DNA of 7,839 nucleotides from assembly GCA_012798365.1 (NCBI GenBank), contig JAAZNH010000192.1, positions 1 through 7,839 of the forward strand, written 5' to 3'. Below are positions 1 to 6,578 of the stretch, piece after piece; position 1 is the first letter of the stretch, and every line of letters begins with the position of its first letter. Source of the DNA: Methanomicrobiales archaeon. Lineage in GTDB: Archaea > Halobacteriota > Methanomicrobia > Methanomicrobiales > Methanospirillaceae. The position numbers and the translations under genes were made by a program. Below the pieces are notes generated by a model. It was not told the DNA's origin. It saw only the letters and a list, made by a program, of their open reading frames with translations, and searched no databases.

Positions 1-491
1 CTATAGCCCATCGTGTCCGTTCCATGGGTGACAATGATGCCCTTTGCCCCGGCCTTGATCTCAGTATATACTGCCCGTGCAAGGTCCTGCCAGATCGCAG
101 GAGTCATATTCTCAGAGAGGATCGTGGCGAGGGGGATCGTATGGTAATTTGCAATCTCTTTGAGTTCGGGAATTGCGGTCAGGATATCGTTTGCATTGAA
201 CTGGCTGGTGACCGACCCGGTCCGGTAATCGATCCTGCTTGCAATGGTTCCCCCTGTCGAGACGATGGAAAGGGTTGGCAGGTTCCCGTTCTGGACTACT
301 TCCTGCTGCACGGCCGGTGCCTGTGCCGGGCGCCCGGTCAGGGAACAGGATTCCGGCGGAACCCCGATATTATATCCTGAATCAAGTTTGACAACTGCCA
401 TGCCGTCGCGTGTTGTAATATATACGCCGTTTTTGTTCATGCCCCCGAAGGTGCACTGGATCCGGTCTCCGGATTCAAACTGTGATGTTAT
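1..491 (-). CDS. gatD: Glu-tRNA(Gln) amidotransferase subunit D, N-terminal part (cut by window edge)
   Basis: Read on the minus strand, this frame gives a small N-terminal beta-barrel-like domain (SGDRIQCTFGGM, then LDSGYNIGV, about residues 7-43), a Pro/Gln-rich linker, and the start of an L-asparaginase-type domain. STGGTIASR (about 78-86) holds the catalytic Thr, and GIIVTHGTDTMGY at the left edge is the second asparaginase motif. The barrel plus asparaginase arrangement is that of GatD, which with GatE converts Glu-tRNA(Gln) to Gln-tRNA(Gln) in archaea; GatD releases ammonia from glutamine or asparagine. The C-terminal part lies beyond the window. The start is odd. No ATG, GTG or TTG occurs in frame before Met18 (438-440). 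The ATA at 489-491 overlaps the argH TAA as ATAA, exactly where an ATGA overlap would be expected, and has GGAGG upstream inside argH. I place the start at 491 on that basis. A start at 440 would cut into the first beta strands. Confidence 0.85.
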   Translation of the reverse strand, partial: MTSQFESGDRIQCTFGGMNKNGVYITTRDGMAVVKLDSGYNIGVPPESCSLTGRPAQAPAVQQEVVQNGNLPTLSIVSTGGTIASRIDYRTGSVTSQFNANDILTAIPELKEIANYHTIPLATILSENMTPAIWQDLARAVYTEIKAGAKGIIVTHGTDTMGY

Positions 492-1966
492 GCTACCAGC
501 CTCCGTGCTGTTGTAACGAGTTTCTCTTCGGTTTTTTTCAGGTGGACAAGCCGCGTGTCCGTCAGGGCGGCGTCCGTGTCGAGCTGCTTTTTCCGCGTCG
601 CAATGGCGCGTTTCACGGTCGCCGGTGCCGGTCCGCCGGGTGCTTTTCGTAAGGTAATGGAGTATTCAACACCCAGCACCTCATCGATCTTCTTCTGGGT
701 AAGCCCCTTCTTTTTCAGGGAGACCGAATCGATTTCTTTGGCGGCTGATTCGAGTGTTGCAAGGGACAGGCTGCCTTTCTGGACTGCCCTTGCGACGATG
801 TTGTGGGCTGTCCTGAACGGGAGACCAAAGGAGCGCACGAGGGTATCGGCCAGTTCGGTTGCTGTAGAGCTGCCCCTGCCGGCTTCCTCGTTCATCCGCG
901 TGGTATCAAATTCTGCAGTTTCCAGCATGTCGGCAAGGAGGCCGATGCTCACCCGAGCATCATGGATGCCCCGCCAGATGTTGGGGGTCAGTTCCTGCAT
1001 GTCGCGGTTGTAACTCATGGGAATGCCCTTTACAATCATCAGCGCCGCCGTGAATGCTCCGGCAACGGACGCACTTTTAGCCCGCATGATCTCGGCAGTG
1101 TCCGGGTTCTTCTTCTGGGGCATGATGGAGGATGTTGAGCAGAAGGCATCGTTGAGGTTCACAAATTTCACAAATGCCGTGGACCAGATGATCAGTTCCT
1201 CACACATGCGGCTTGCGTTCACCATAAGAATCGAGAGATCGGCAAGCACTTCGAGAGCAAAATCCCGGGTTGCAACAGCATCCATGGAATTCTCGACGAG
1301 CCCGTCAAAACCGAGGAGGGATGCGCTATAGTCCCGGTCGATGGGATAGCCGGTTGATGCGAACGCTGCGGCGCCCAGGGGTGAAAGGTTGACCCGGGCA
1401 TAGGCATCACGCAACCGGTCATAGTCCCGCGAGAAGGCCTGTTCATAGGAGAGGAAGTAATGGGCAAGTGTTGTCGGCTGGGCATGTTGCAGGTGGGTAA
1501 ATCCCGGCATCATACTGGTCCCGTGCTTTGCCGCAAGGGTGAGGAGGACCCGGCGCAGCTTGAGGATGGCTGCCATCTGCAGGATCAGTTCTTCCCGGAG
1601 TTTAATCCGGATACAGGTTGCCACCTCGTCATTCCGCGATCGGCCCATGTGCATCCTGCCGCCGGTTTCTGCACCCCGGGCTGCAATGATAAGAGACTCG
1701 ATCCCGGCATGGACATCCTCAAACCGGTCATCAAAAACCTCCTCGGGAATTCCGTCTTTATGCATCGCGAGAAGTTCTGAAAGGATCTCTTTAGTCACCC
1801 TTCGGTCATTGATCTTCTGCTTATCAAGCATCAGCACGTGCGCAATATCCACGAGAAGATCCGCACGGGCAATCTGCCGGTCGGCTGTCATGGATGACAG
1901 AAACGGCATGGTTTCTGCGCTGCGTTCATCCGTGAGCCTGCCTTTTCGTACAACATCGGTTCGCAT
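488..1966 (-). CDS. argH: Argininosuccinate lyase
   Basis: Cytosolic enzyme of the last arginine-synthesis step: argininosuccinate to arginine plus fumarate. The 492-residue product is the usual length for the family. It carries the fumarase/aspartase superfamily motifs in order: GRMHMGRSRNDEVAT (about 103-117), THLQHAQPTT with the catalytic-type His158 (157-166), and the signature loop SSIMPQKKNPD with Ser279/Ser280 (279-289). A lyase C-terminal domain follows. No key residue is missing and the frame is intact. The start at 1964-1966 is supported by GGGTGA on the minus strand (1971-1976) four bases upstream. The gene lies 46 bp downstream of the XRE-type regulator, and its TAA stop overlaps the presumed gatD start, so regulator-argH-gatD may be one transcript. 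Assignment is by motif and very secure; cotranscription is inference. Confidence 0.96.
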   Translation of the reverse strand: MRTDVVRKGRLTDERSAETMPFLSSMTADRQIARADLLVDIAHVLMLDKQKINDRRVTKEILSELLAMHKDGIPEEVFDDRFEDVHAGIESLIIAARGAETGGRMHMGRSRNDEVATCIRIKLREELILQMAAILKLRRVLLTLAAKHGTSMMPGFTHLQHAQPTTLAHYFLSYEQAFSRDYDRLRDAYARVNLSPLGAAAFASTGYPIDRDYSASLLGFDGLVENSMDAVATRDFALEVLADLSILMVNASRMCEELIIWSTAFVKFVNLNDAFCSTSSIMPQKKNPDTAEIMRAKSASVAGAFTAALMIVKGIPMSYNRDMQELTPNIWRGIHDARVSIGLLADMLETAEFDTTRMNEEAGRGSSTATELADTLVRSFGLPFRTAHNIVARAVQKGSLSLATLESAAKEIDSVSLKKKGLTQKKIDEVLGVEYSITLRKAPGGPAPATVKRAIATRKKQLDTDAALTDTRLVHLKKTEEKLVTTARRLVA

Positions 1967-2012
1967 CCGTTCACCCGTTCCTCAGATACCGGTACTATTG
2001 GTCATACTCTGA

Positions 2013-2546
2013 TTAAAGCCACGCCTTGCGTGCCGCATGTTCAATTGCCCGCTGGACAGAATCCTTCGGGATGATGGTGGCTACCGGAATGTGGACGAGT
2101 TGTTCAATAACACTTGAAACAATCGGTGCACAGACGATAGCTATTGCCCCCTCCCGTTCAGCGCGGACCGCTGCAACAATCGCATCCTCCATGGTATGCA
2201 CCGGATATTCCCGGATTTTCACCCGTTTTGCATCAACAACCGCAGTCCTCTCTTCTATTGTTTCCAGCACCGGCCGGGCAACGATCAGGCCGATAAATTC
2301 ACCTTCCCCGGCACGATAGAACTGGCGCATCGCGCGAATGATGGCACGCAGGGTTGAGAGGTTCGGGGATCGCTTCCCGTGGAGGATCTTGTACAGGGAG
2401 CTCTGGGCAATGCCGCTGGCTTCAGACAGTTCCCGGATACTGATTCTCAGATCGCGGCGCAGGAGTTCATCAAGGATGAGGACAAACTCCTCATCCGATG
2501 TGAGCGCAGCGCGCATGAGGCGGTCGATTGGGTCGGTCTGTACCAT
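2013..2546 (-). CDS. Archaeal XRE-type helix-turn-helix regulator with a C-terminal sensor-like domain
   Basis: A 177-residue soluble protein. Residues about 35-75 form a Cro/CI-type helix-turn-helix: ISIRELSEASGIAQSSLYKI followed by LHGKRSPNLSTLRAII, with the typical helix 2-turn-helix 3 spacing and a 'GKRSPNLSTL' end. The C-terminal half (about 85-177) has an alternating strand/helix pattern (AVVDAKRVKI, DAIVAAVRAEREGAIAIVCA, IPVATIIPKDSVQRAIEHA). It resembles the small alpha/beta sensor domains of archaeal predicted regulators of the COG1709 kind; that family name is from memory and unverified. It is a DNA-binding protein whose ligand is unknown. It faces the ABC operon across 200 bp and precedes argH by 46 bp, so its targets could be the importer, itself, or both. 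It ends in TAA. I see no strong SD before the ATG at 2544-2546, so a short leader or leaderless message is possible. Confidence 0.85.
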   Translation of the reverse strand: MVQTDPIDRLMRAALTSDEEFVLILDELLRRDLRISIRELSEASGIAQSSLYKILHGKRSPNLSTLRAIIRAMRQFYRAGEGEFIGLIVARPVLETIEERTAVVDAKRVKIREYPVHTMEDAIVAAVRAEREGAIAIVCAPIVSSVIEQLVHIPVATIIPKDSVQRAIEHAARKAWL

Positions 2547-2633
2547 AAGATGGATACAATCAGGTTAATTTCTCAAAAATTTTTCCTTTTTGTCCTGAAT
2601 TTTTCTGTTTTTTCCGGGTTGGTGTGGACAATA

Positions 2634-2651
2634 ATACAAACGTAATTGTAT
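2634..2651. promoter_or_regulatory. Candidate operator: inverted repeat ATACAA-N6-TTGTAT
   Basis: Perfect 6-bp arms separated by six bases, in the middle of the gap between a helix-turn-helix regulator and the operon it faces. Position and symmetry suit a dimeric repressor or activator site. No other copy was seen in the window, and short inverted repeats are common by chance in AT-rich DNA. Confidence 0.3.
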
Positions 2652-2701
2652 TTCTGTCACAAATTTTTGAAAAAATTAGTACAATAATAAAGAAAATTTG
2701 C

Positions 2702-2710
2702 CCCTATAAG
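2702..2710 (+). promoter_or_regulatory. Possible TATA box of the ABC operon
   Basis: CCTATAAGG lies about 40 bases before the ATG at 2747, with purine-rich AAAGAAAATTTG upstream that could serve as a BRE. Archaeal starts usually fall roughly 25 bases after the TATA centre, which would give a very short leader. That fits the lack of an SD before the ATG. The A/T-rich tract at 2714-2726 is an alternative. Confidence 0.3.
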
Positions 2711-2746
2711 GCATTTTTTTATTATCGACCGTGCAACATTCTGCCC

Positions 2747-3787
2747 ATGAAGTCAATCAGGATTACTGTAATTGCTCTTATTGCAATTGCTCTTGTACTG
2801 CTCACGGCCGGTTGCACGCAACCGTCCGGGACAACCACGGCCACACCGGCGGCGACAGGTGCCCAGACACCGGCTCCTGCCACCCCGGCACCGATCAAGG
2901 AACTCGTTATCGGGTACCAGCCAAGCACGCACCAGCTTGCTCATTTCACGGCAATGGACAAGGGATGGTGGAAGGAGGACCTTGGTCCTCTTGGTGTTGC
3001 GAACGTAAGCGATAAGTCATTCCCCACCGGCGCTCCTGAGATGGCAGCCATGCTGGGAGGAGATATCGATGTTGCATACGTAGGTGCAGCACCGGTCCTT
3101 TCCGCAATCAGCAACGGGCTTGATGCCAAGATTGTCGGCGCAGTCCAGACCCAGGGTTCAGACCTTGTTGTCCGATCTGATCTCGACTACATGGGTCCTG
3201 AGAGCCTCAAGGGCCTGACCATCGCCACATTCCCGGCCGGCACGATCCAGGACACTGTCCTTCGCGACTGGCTGAAGAAGAACAATATCAGTGCAGATAA
3301 GGATGTCACGATCAAAGGGATGAGCCCGGGAGATGCGGTAACTGCCATCACTGCCGGAAAGGTTGATGCTGTCTTCCTGCCTGATCCTTCCCCCGCAGTA
3401 ATTGTTGCACAGAAGAAAGGAAAGATTGTTGTCCATTCAGGAGAGATGTCCCCCAACCATGCATGCTGCGTTCTTGTCGTGAGCGGCAAGCTCATCCGTG
3501 AACACCCCGAGGTTGTCCGGCAGATCCTTCTCACCCACCAGAAAGCAACTGATTACAACATCCAGCACATGGATGAAGCTGCAGAACTCTATGCAAAGAA
3601 GACCGGTGCAAACCTCGGCGATGTCAAGAGCTCCATGCAGATCTGGGACACGAAGATGGTATCAGACCCCAACATCATTGTTGACTCAGTTCTTGCTTAT
3701 GCAAACACCCAGTATGAGCTCAAGTACCTCAAAGCCCCGCTGACAAAGGACCAGATCTTTGATCTCTCCTTCTACAAGGTACCATAA
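2747..3787 (+). CDS. ABC transporter substrate-binding lipoprotein, NitT/TauT (NMT1/SsuA-like) family
   Basis: Extracytoplasmic binding protein that captures substrate and delivers it to the permease encoded downstream. I start it at 2747 (346 residues) because this gives a clean lipoprotein signal: MKSIR, a hydrophobic stretch, then LLTAGC with Cys23 as lipid anchor. The frame is open from 2624, but the extra residues would bury the signal peptide. A Thr/Pro/Ala-rich linker (about 24-50) typical of methanogen lipoproteins follows, then the periplasmic-binding fold: ELVIGYQPSTHQLAHFTAMD (near 53-72), GDIDVAYVGAAP, LKGLTIATFPAGTIQD, AGKVDAVFLPDPSP and SPNHACCVLVV. Family members bind nitrate, alkanesulfonates, taurine, bicarbonate, pyrimidine precursors and others, so the substrate is not determined here. 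Given methanogen coenzyme M chemistry, a sulfonate is an attractive guess only. No SD precedes the ATG. Confidence 0.88.
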   Translation: MKSIRITVIALIAIALVLLTAGCTQPSGTTTATPAATGAQTPAPATPAPIKELVIGYQPSTHQLAHFTAMDKGWWKEDLGPLGVANVSDKSFPTGAPEMAAMLGGDIDVAYVGAAPVLSAISNGLDAKIVGAVQTQGSDLVVRSDLDYMGPESLKGLTIATFPAGTIQDTVLRDWLKKNNISADKDVTIKGMSPGDAVTAITAGKVDAVFLPDPSPAVIVAQKKGKIVVHSGEMSPNHACCVLVVSGKLIREHPEVVRQILLTHQKATDYNIQHMDEAAELYAKKTGANLGDVKSSMQIWDTKMVSDPNIIVDSVLAYANTQYELKYLKAPLTKDQIFDLSFYKVP

Positions 3788-3806
3788 CGGTGCTTTGGTA
3801 ACCAAC

Positions 3807-3820
3807 CTTTTTTTCCTTTC
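3807..3820 (+). terminator. T-tract after the binding-protein gene, possible partial terminator
   Basis: CCTTTTTTTCCTTTC, with seven consecutive T, starts about 20 bases after the binding-protein stop. Archaeal RNA polymerase can terminate at such oligo-T runs. Partial termination here would give more binding protein than membrane components, a common need of importers. The operon continues in the same direction, so full termination is not expected. Confidence 0.3.
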
Positions 3821-3857
3821 AGGTTAGTACCATATCTCCAGTATCCGGAATGTCTGG

Positions 3858-3884
3858 CCCCGGCTGCCAGGCTGCCGGGGGATC
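3858..3884 (+). promoter_or_regulatory. Hairpin that occludes the permease ribosome binding site
   Basis: CCCCGGC (3858-3864) and GCCGGGG (3874-3880) form a perfect 7-bp GC-only stem with a 9-base loop. The right arm is most of the only good SD of the permease, GGGGGATC (3877-3884), eight bases before the ATG at 3893. When folded, the SD would be paired. This could damp translation of the permease relative to the binding protein, or respond to a trans-acting factor; function is inferred. Confidence 0.45.
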
Positions 3885-3892
3885 CAGGGCTC

Positions 3893-4681
3893 ATGGGACG
3901 AAGAAACCACGATGATGGAAAAAACCGGTATCTTGGCGTACTGGCAATCATCCTTGCCCTCGCGCTCTGGCAGTTTATTGCCTCAGTCATTATCCACTAC
4001 TCGTTCATCCTCCCGGCCCCGACCGATGTTGTGACGGCGTTCATCAGCCTTCTTGAAGAAGGGACGCTCGTGCTTGACATTCAGGCGAGTCTGATCCACT
4101 TTGCCATCGGGCTTGGCATGGCCCTCCTTGTGGGTATACCCCTAGGGATCATGATGGGATGGAACCGCCGGCTCGATGCGTTCCTTGATCCGATCGTTGA
4201 ACTGCTGCGGCCGATTCCCCCCCTTGCATGGATCCCGTTTGCCATCATCTGGTTTGGTCTCACGGCATCAGCAGCGGGTTTTATCATCTTTGTCGGGGCC
4301 GTCTTTCCCGTCATCATCAATACCTACAGCGGGTTCCGGAGCGTACCCCGGGTATTTGTTGAGGCCGGCAGGATGCTAGGCTGTACCCGGAGCCGCGACC
4401 TGATACGGTATATCGCGTTTCCTGCAGCCCTCCCCTCCGTTGCCGCGGGAATACGCATTGCAACTGGTGTCGGCTGGATGTGTCTTGTGGCCGCAGAACT
4501 TTTCGGTGTCTCGAATTACGGCCTTGGCCAGAAACTCTGGTTCTATTACAATATCCACCAGATGGACAGCGTTGTTGTCTATATGATTCTCCTTGGGATG
4601 ATTGGGCTGGCCTTTGATATGGTATTCCGGTATTATCTTGACCGGTACTTCCTGAAATGGCAGACCGGGGAGGTGGCGTGA
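3893..4681 (+). CDS. ABC transporter permease, NitT/TauT (SsuC/TauC-like) family
   Basis: A 262-residue integral membrane protein, the usual size for BPD-transport inner-membrane permeases of this class. Hydrophobic segments start at about 13-35 (YLGVLAIILALALWQFIASV), 66-90, 112-122, 124-145, 190-205 and 226-246. The cytoplasmic EAA loop that contacts the ATPase is visible as VEAGRMLGCTRSRDLIRY continuing to FPAALPSVAAGIR (about 156-188), with E157, A158, G163 and P181 in the expected places. It would form a homodimeric channel for the substrate held by the upstream lipoprotein. The start at 3893 follows SD GGGGGATC and gives a short charged cytoplasmic N-terminus. The TGA stop is one base from the ATPase ATG, so the two are translationally coupled. 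Frame intact. Confidence 0.92.
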   Translation: MGRRNHDDGKNRYLGVLAIILALALWQFIASVIIHYSFILPAPTDVVTAFISLLEEGTLVLDIQASLIHFAIGLGMALLVGIPLGIMMGWNRRLDAFLDPIVELLRPIPPLAWIPFAIIWFGLTASAAGFIIFVGAVFPVIINTYSGFRSVPRVFVEAGRMLGCTRSRDLIRYIAFPAALPSVAAGIRIATGVGWMCLVAAELFGVSNYGLGQKLWFYYNIHQMDSVVVYMILLGMIGLAFDMVFRYYLDRYFLKWQTGEVA

Positions 4682-4682
4682 T

Positions 4683-5444
4683 ATGGGAAGGCTTGAGATC
4701 CGTGACCTGAACCAGTCTTTTACCAAGGATGATGGCAGCCGGTTAACTGCCCTTGAGCATGTCACGTTTGACATTAACGACAAGGAATTTGTCTGCATCC
4801 TCGGCTCATCCGGCTGCGGGAAAACAACGCTTTTGCGCCTGATTGCCGGGCTTGATATAGCGCAGGCCGGCTCCATCTTCCTTGATGGTGAGTAAATCCG
4901 CGGGACGAGCCCGAAGGTGGGCATGGTCTTCCAGGAATACTCCCTCTTCCCGTGGAGGACGGTCATTGATAATATCGCATTCGGCCTCGAGATGAAGGGT
5001 ATGCCAAAGGAGGAGCGGTATGCTATTGCGGGCCGCTACCTGAACCTGGTCAACCTCTCGCAGTTCCGGGACAGTTACCCCTCCGAGCTCTCCGGTGGCA
5101 TGCGGCAGCGTGTTGCTGTTGCCCGGGCACTTGCCCTTGATCCAACCCTCCTTTTAATGGACGAACCGTTCGGTGCGCTTGATGCGCAGACGCGCAACAT
5201 GCTCCAGAAAGAGCTCCTCGACATCTGGGAAGAGACAAAAAAGACGATCATCTTCATCACGCACAGCGTGGATGAAGCTGTTTTCCTCTCGGACCGGATC
5301 ATTGTCATGACCCCGCGCCCGGGCAGGATCTGCCGGATCAGCGAGCTTAACCTCCCGCGGCCCCGTGACCGCACCAGCGTCGAGTTCGCCCAGGTCCGGC
5401 GCGAGGTGCTCGATCTTATCAACCAGAACTGCTCAATCCAGTAA
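4683..5444 (+). pseudogene. ABC transporter ATPase, NitT/TauT (SsuB/TauB-like) family, interrupted by in-frame TAA
   Basis: Reading through one stop codon gives a complete 253-position nucleotide-binding protein: Walker A GSSGCGKTT (about 41-49), Q-loop VFQEYS (Gln84), ABC signature LSGGMRQR (136-143), Walker B LLLMDEP (156-162), D-loop GALD and H-loop THS (His194). It would energise the importer encoded upstream. The start has a strong SD (GGGGAGGTG, 4667-4675) and sits one base after the permease stop. TAA at 4893-4895 (codon 71) interrupts the frame between FLDGE and IRGTSPKVGMVFQ, separating Walker A from every later motif. There is no frameshift, and all other motifs are intact on both sides, so a single substitution from a sense codon such as GAA, CAA or AAA would explain it. 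A GTG at 4917 could start the C-terminal part, but without Walker A it could not bind ATP normally. The gene is broken, misread in sequencing, or read through; I cannot tell which. Confidence 0.85.
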
Positions 5445-5567
5445 GGTTTAATACGCCCCATATCCATTTTATTAAAGCAGTTTAGAGAAGCGTACCGGCA
5501 CTGGTATCTGGAAAATAAACGATATTCTTGCCCGCTTTTAGCAAATAATCAACAGGAGTAGGACGCG
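5445..5567 (+). promoter_or_regulatory. Leader and promoter region of the L10e gene
   Basis: This AT-rich 123-bp gap contains TATA-like TTTAATA (5447-5453) and TTTTATTAAAG (5467-5477). Either could serve an independent L10e promoter, as expected for a strongly expressed ribosomal protein behind an unrelated ABC operon. GGAG at 5555-5558, nine bases before the ATG at 5568, is the likely ribosome binding site. A weak TACC-N6-GGTA hairpin lies near 5493-5506. Choice of TATA is uncertain. Confidence 0.4.
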
Positions 5568-6302
5568 ATGGTCAGAAAACCAGCAAAGATGTACAGGAAC
5601 ATCTCCAAGAGAGCCTATACCCGGCGCCAGTATATGGGCGGTGTTCCCGGTAACAAGATTGTGCAGTTCGAGATGGGCAACCTCTCGCAGGAATTCCCGA
5701 CAGAAGTTGACCTGATTGTCGAAGAGGCATGCCAGATCCGGCACAGCGCCCTTGAGGCAGCCCGCATCACCGCAAACCGCCGTCTGATGAAGGATGTCGG
5801 CAGGTCCAACTTCCACTTCAAGGTCCGCGTCTTCCCCCACCATGTCCTGCGCGAGAACAAGCAGGCAACCGGAGCCGGTGCTGACCGTGTCTCGGAAGGT
5901 ATGCGCCTCGCATTCGGCAAGGCAGTAGGGACAGCAGCCCGGATGGAACCCGGCCAGAAGCTGATGACGGTCTACTCCACCCCCCAGTACCTCGAGAAGA
6001 TCAAGGATGCACTCCGCCACAGCGGCCACAAGCTCCCGACTCCCTCTCACCTGAAGGTCAGCACCATCAAGGTCAGCGGTCGTGTCATTGCAGCACCGAA
6101 GCTTGTTGGTGAGAAGGTTGTTGCAGCACCGGTCGTTACCGAAGCAGCAGCAGCTGAACCGGCAAAGGATGCCAAGGCAGCAGCAGCACCCGCAGCAAAG
6201 GGTGGCAAGGATGCAAAGGCAGCACCTGCAGCAAAGGGTGCAGCCCCGGCAAAGGCCGACGAGAAGAAAGGCGCAGCCCCGGCAAAGGGCGGCAAGAAGT
6301 AA
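5568..6302 (+). CDS. rpl10e: Large-subunit ribosomal protein L10e (uL16) with long Ala/Lys/Pro tail
   Basis: Residues 1-174 are a full archaeal L10e/L16 domain. The N-terminus MVRKPAKMYRNISKRAYTRR and the stretches FHFKVRVFPHHVLRENK (83-99), TGAGADRVSEGMR (101-113), AFGKAVGTAAR and HKLPTPSHLKV are diagnostic. The protein sits in the 50S subunit near the A-site/P-site tRNA arms and is essential. After about residue 175 comes a tail of some 70 residues built almost only of Ala, Lys, Pro, Gly, Glu and Asp, with repeated AAPA(A)KG and ending KGGKK. The whole protein is 244 residues, whereas archaeal homologues are typically around 165-180 (from memory). The frame and codon choice continue unchanged into the tail and it ends in TAA before a T-rich terminator, so the extension appears genuine. 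The tail's role is unknown; low complexity and positive charge suggest a disordered, RNA-contacting segment. Confidence 0.96.
   Translation: MVRKPAKMYRNISKRAYTRRQYMGGVPGNKIVQFEMGNLSQEFPTEVDLIVEEACQIRHSALEAARITANRRLMKDVGRSNFHFKVRVFPHHVLRENKQATGAGADRVSEGMRLAFGKAVGTAARMEPGQKLMTVYSTPQYLEKIKDALRHSGHKLPTPSHLKVSTIKVSGRVIAAPKLVGEKVVAAPVVTEAAAAEPAKDAKAAAAPAAKGGKDAKAAPAAKGAAPAKADEKKGAAPAKGGKK
6183..6288 (+). repeat. Short in-frame direct repeats in the L10e tail
   Basis: A 22-base word at 6183-6204 recurs at 6219-6240 with one mismatch (period 36), and GCAGCCCCGGCAAAGG at 6240-6255 recurs at 6273-6288 (period 33). Both periods are multiples of three, so expansion or contraction keeps the frame. This suggests the tail grew by slippage or duplication. 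Confidence 0.75.
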
Positions 6303-6336
6303 TTCTTTCTTCTCTTCTTTTACTCTGTTTTTTTTG
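6303..6336 (+). terminator. T-rich terminator of the L10e transcript
   Basis: Directly after the TAA the plus strand is a pyrimidine tract: TTCTTTCTTCTCTTCTTTTA, then eight T at about 6328-6335. Archaeal polymerase terminates at such U tracts without needing a hairpin. Confidence 0.65.
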
Positions 6337-6457
6337 TTCCCCCTGGGGCAGGTTTTTCTCACGAGTGCATTCCTGCTGTACCTGTGGCCATGAATGGGCC
6401 TTGTCCTGGGCCATCTGCGAATTTCTGAACCGGGTTTTGCAGATTCCTGAACAATCG
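6337..6457. other. Intergenic stretch with no recognisable gene
   Basis: I see no supported gene on either strand here. CCCCTGGGG near 6341 and an imperfect CGGGTTTTGC/GCAACCCG pairing at 6431-6463 are the only structures. The latter leads into the repeat array. Confidence 0.5.
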
Positions 6458-6504
6458 CAACCCGATTGAATTTTCAAAATCAGATCGTGATTGATCCGGA
6501 TCAG

Positions 6505-6538
6505 TTTTTCAATCGCGATCGCAGTTACGATTGAAAAA
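6505..6538. repeat. Perfect inverted repeat, 11-bp arms, in repeat unit 1
   Basis: TTTTTCAATCG (6505-6515) pairs with CGATTGAAAAA (6528-6538) around a 12-base loop containing GCGATCGC. The unit 3 copy (6786-6796 with 6809-6819) keeps all but one pair. As RNA on the plus strand, the stem would start with U and end with A tracts. Confidence 0.7.
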
Positions 6539-6578
6539 AGAAAATCGAAAGTCGATTGAAAATTTTTGAGCAGGATCC

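Larger units (their letters stand above)
2547..2746. promoter_or_regulatory. Divergent AT-rich promoter region between regulator and ABC operon
   Basis: These 200 bp hold no gene. They are far richer in A/T than the flanking genes, with T tracts at 2575-2612 and A/T-rich sequence at 2630-2700. Both the regulator (leftward) and the binding protein (rightward) must start here. Visible elements are an inverted repeat ATACAA-N6-TTGTAT (2634-2651), a second one AATTTTT-GA-AAAAATT at about 2664-2679, the word ACAATAATA twice (about 2628 and 2682), and a TATA-like CCTATAAGG near 2702. Which are functional is inference. Confidence 0.55.

Noticed and set aside
2624..2746. N-terminal extension of the binding protein from ATG 2624
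   Set aside because: The extension is AT-rich, lies in the promoter region and would bury the lipoprotein signal peptide that starts cleanly at 2747.
4917..5444. Separate gene starting at GTG 4917
   Set aside because: It lacks Walker A and continues the upstream ATPase frame exactly. A broken or recoded single gene is the simpler reading.
5538..6362. Long minus-strand ORF of 274 residues with many cysteines, opposite L10e
   Set aside because: It is the complement of the L10e gene. Its Cys-rich stretches arise from reading the GCA-rich Ala tail backwards, and L10e is certain.
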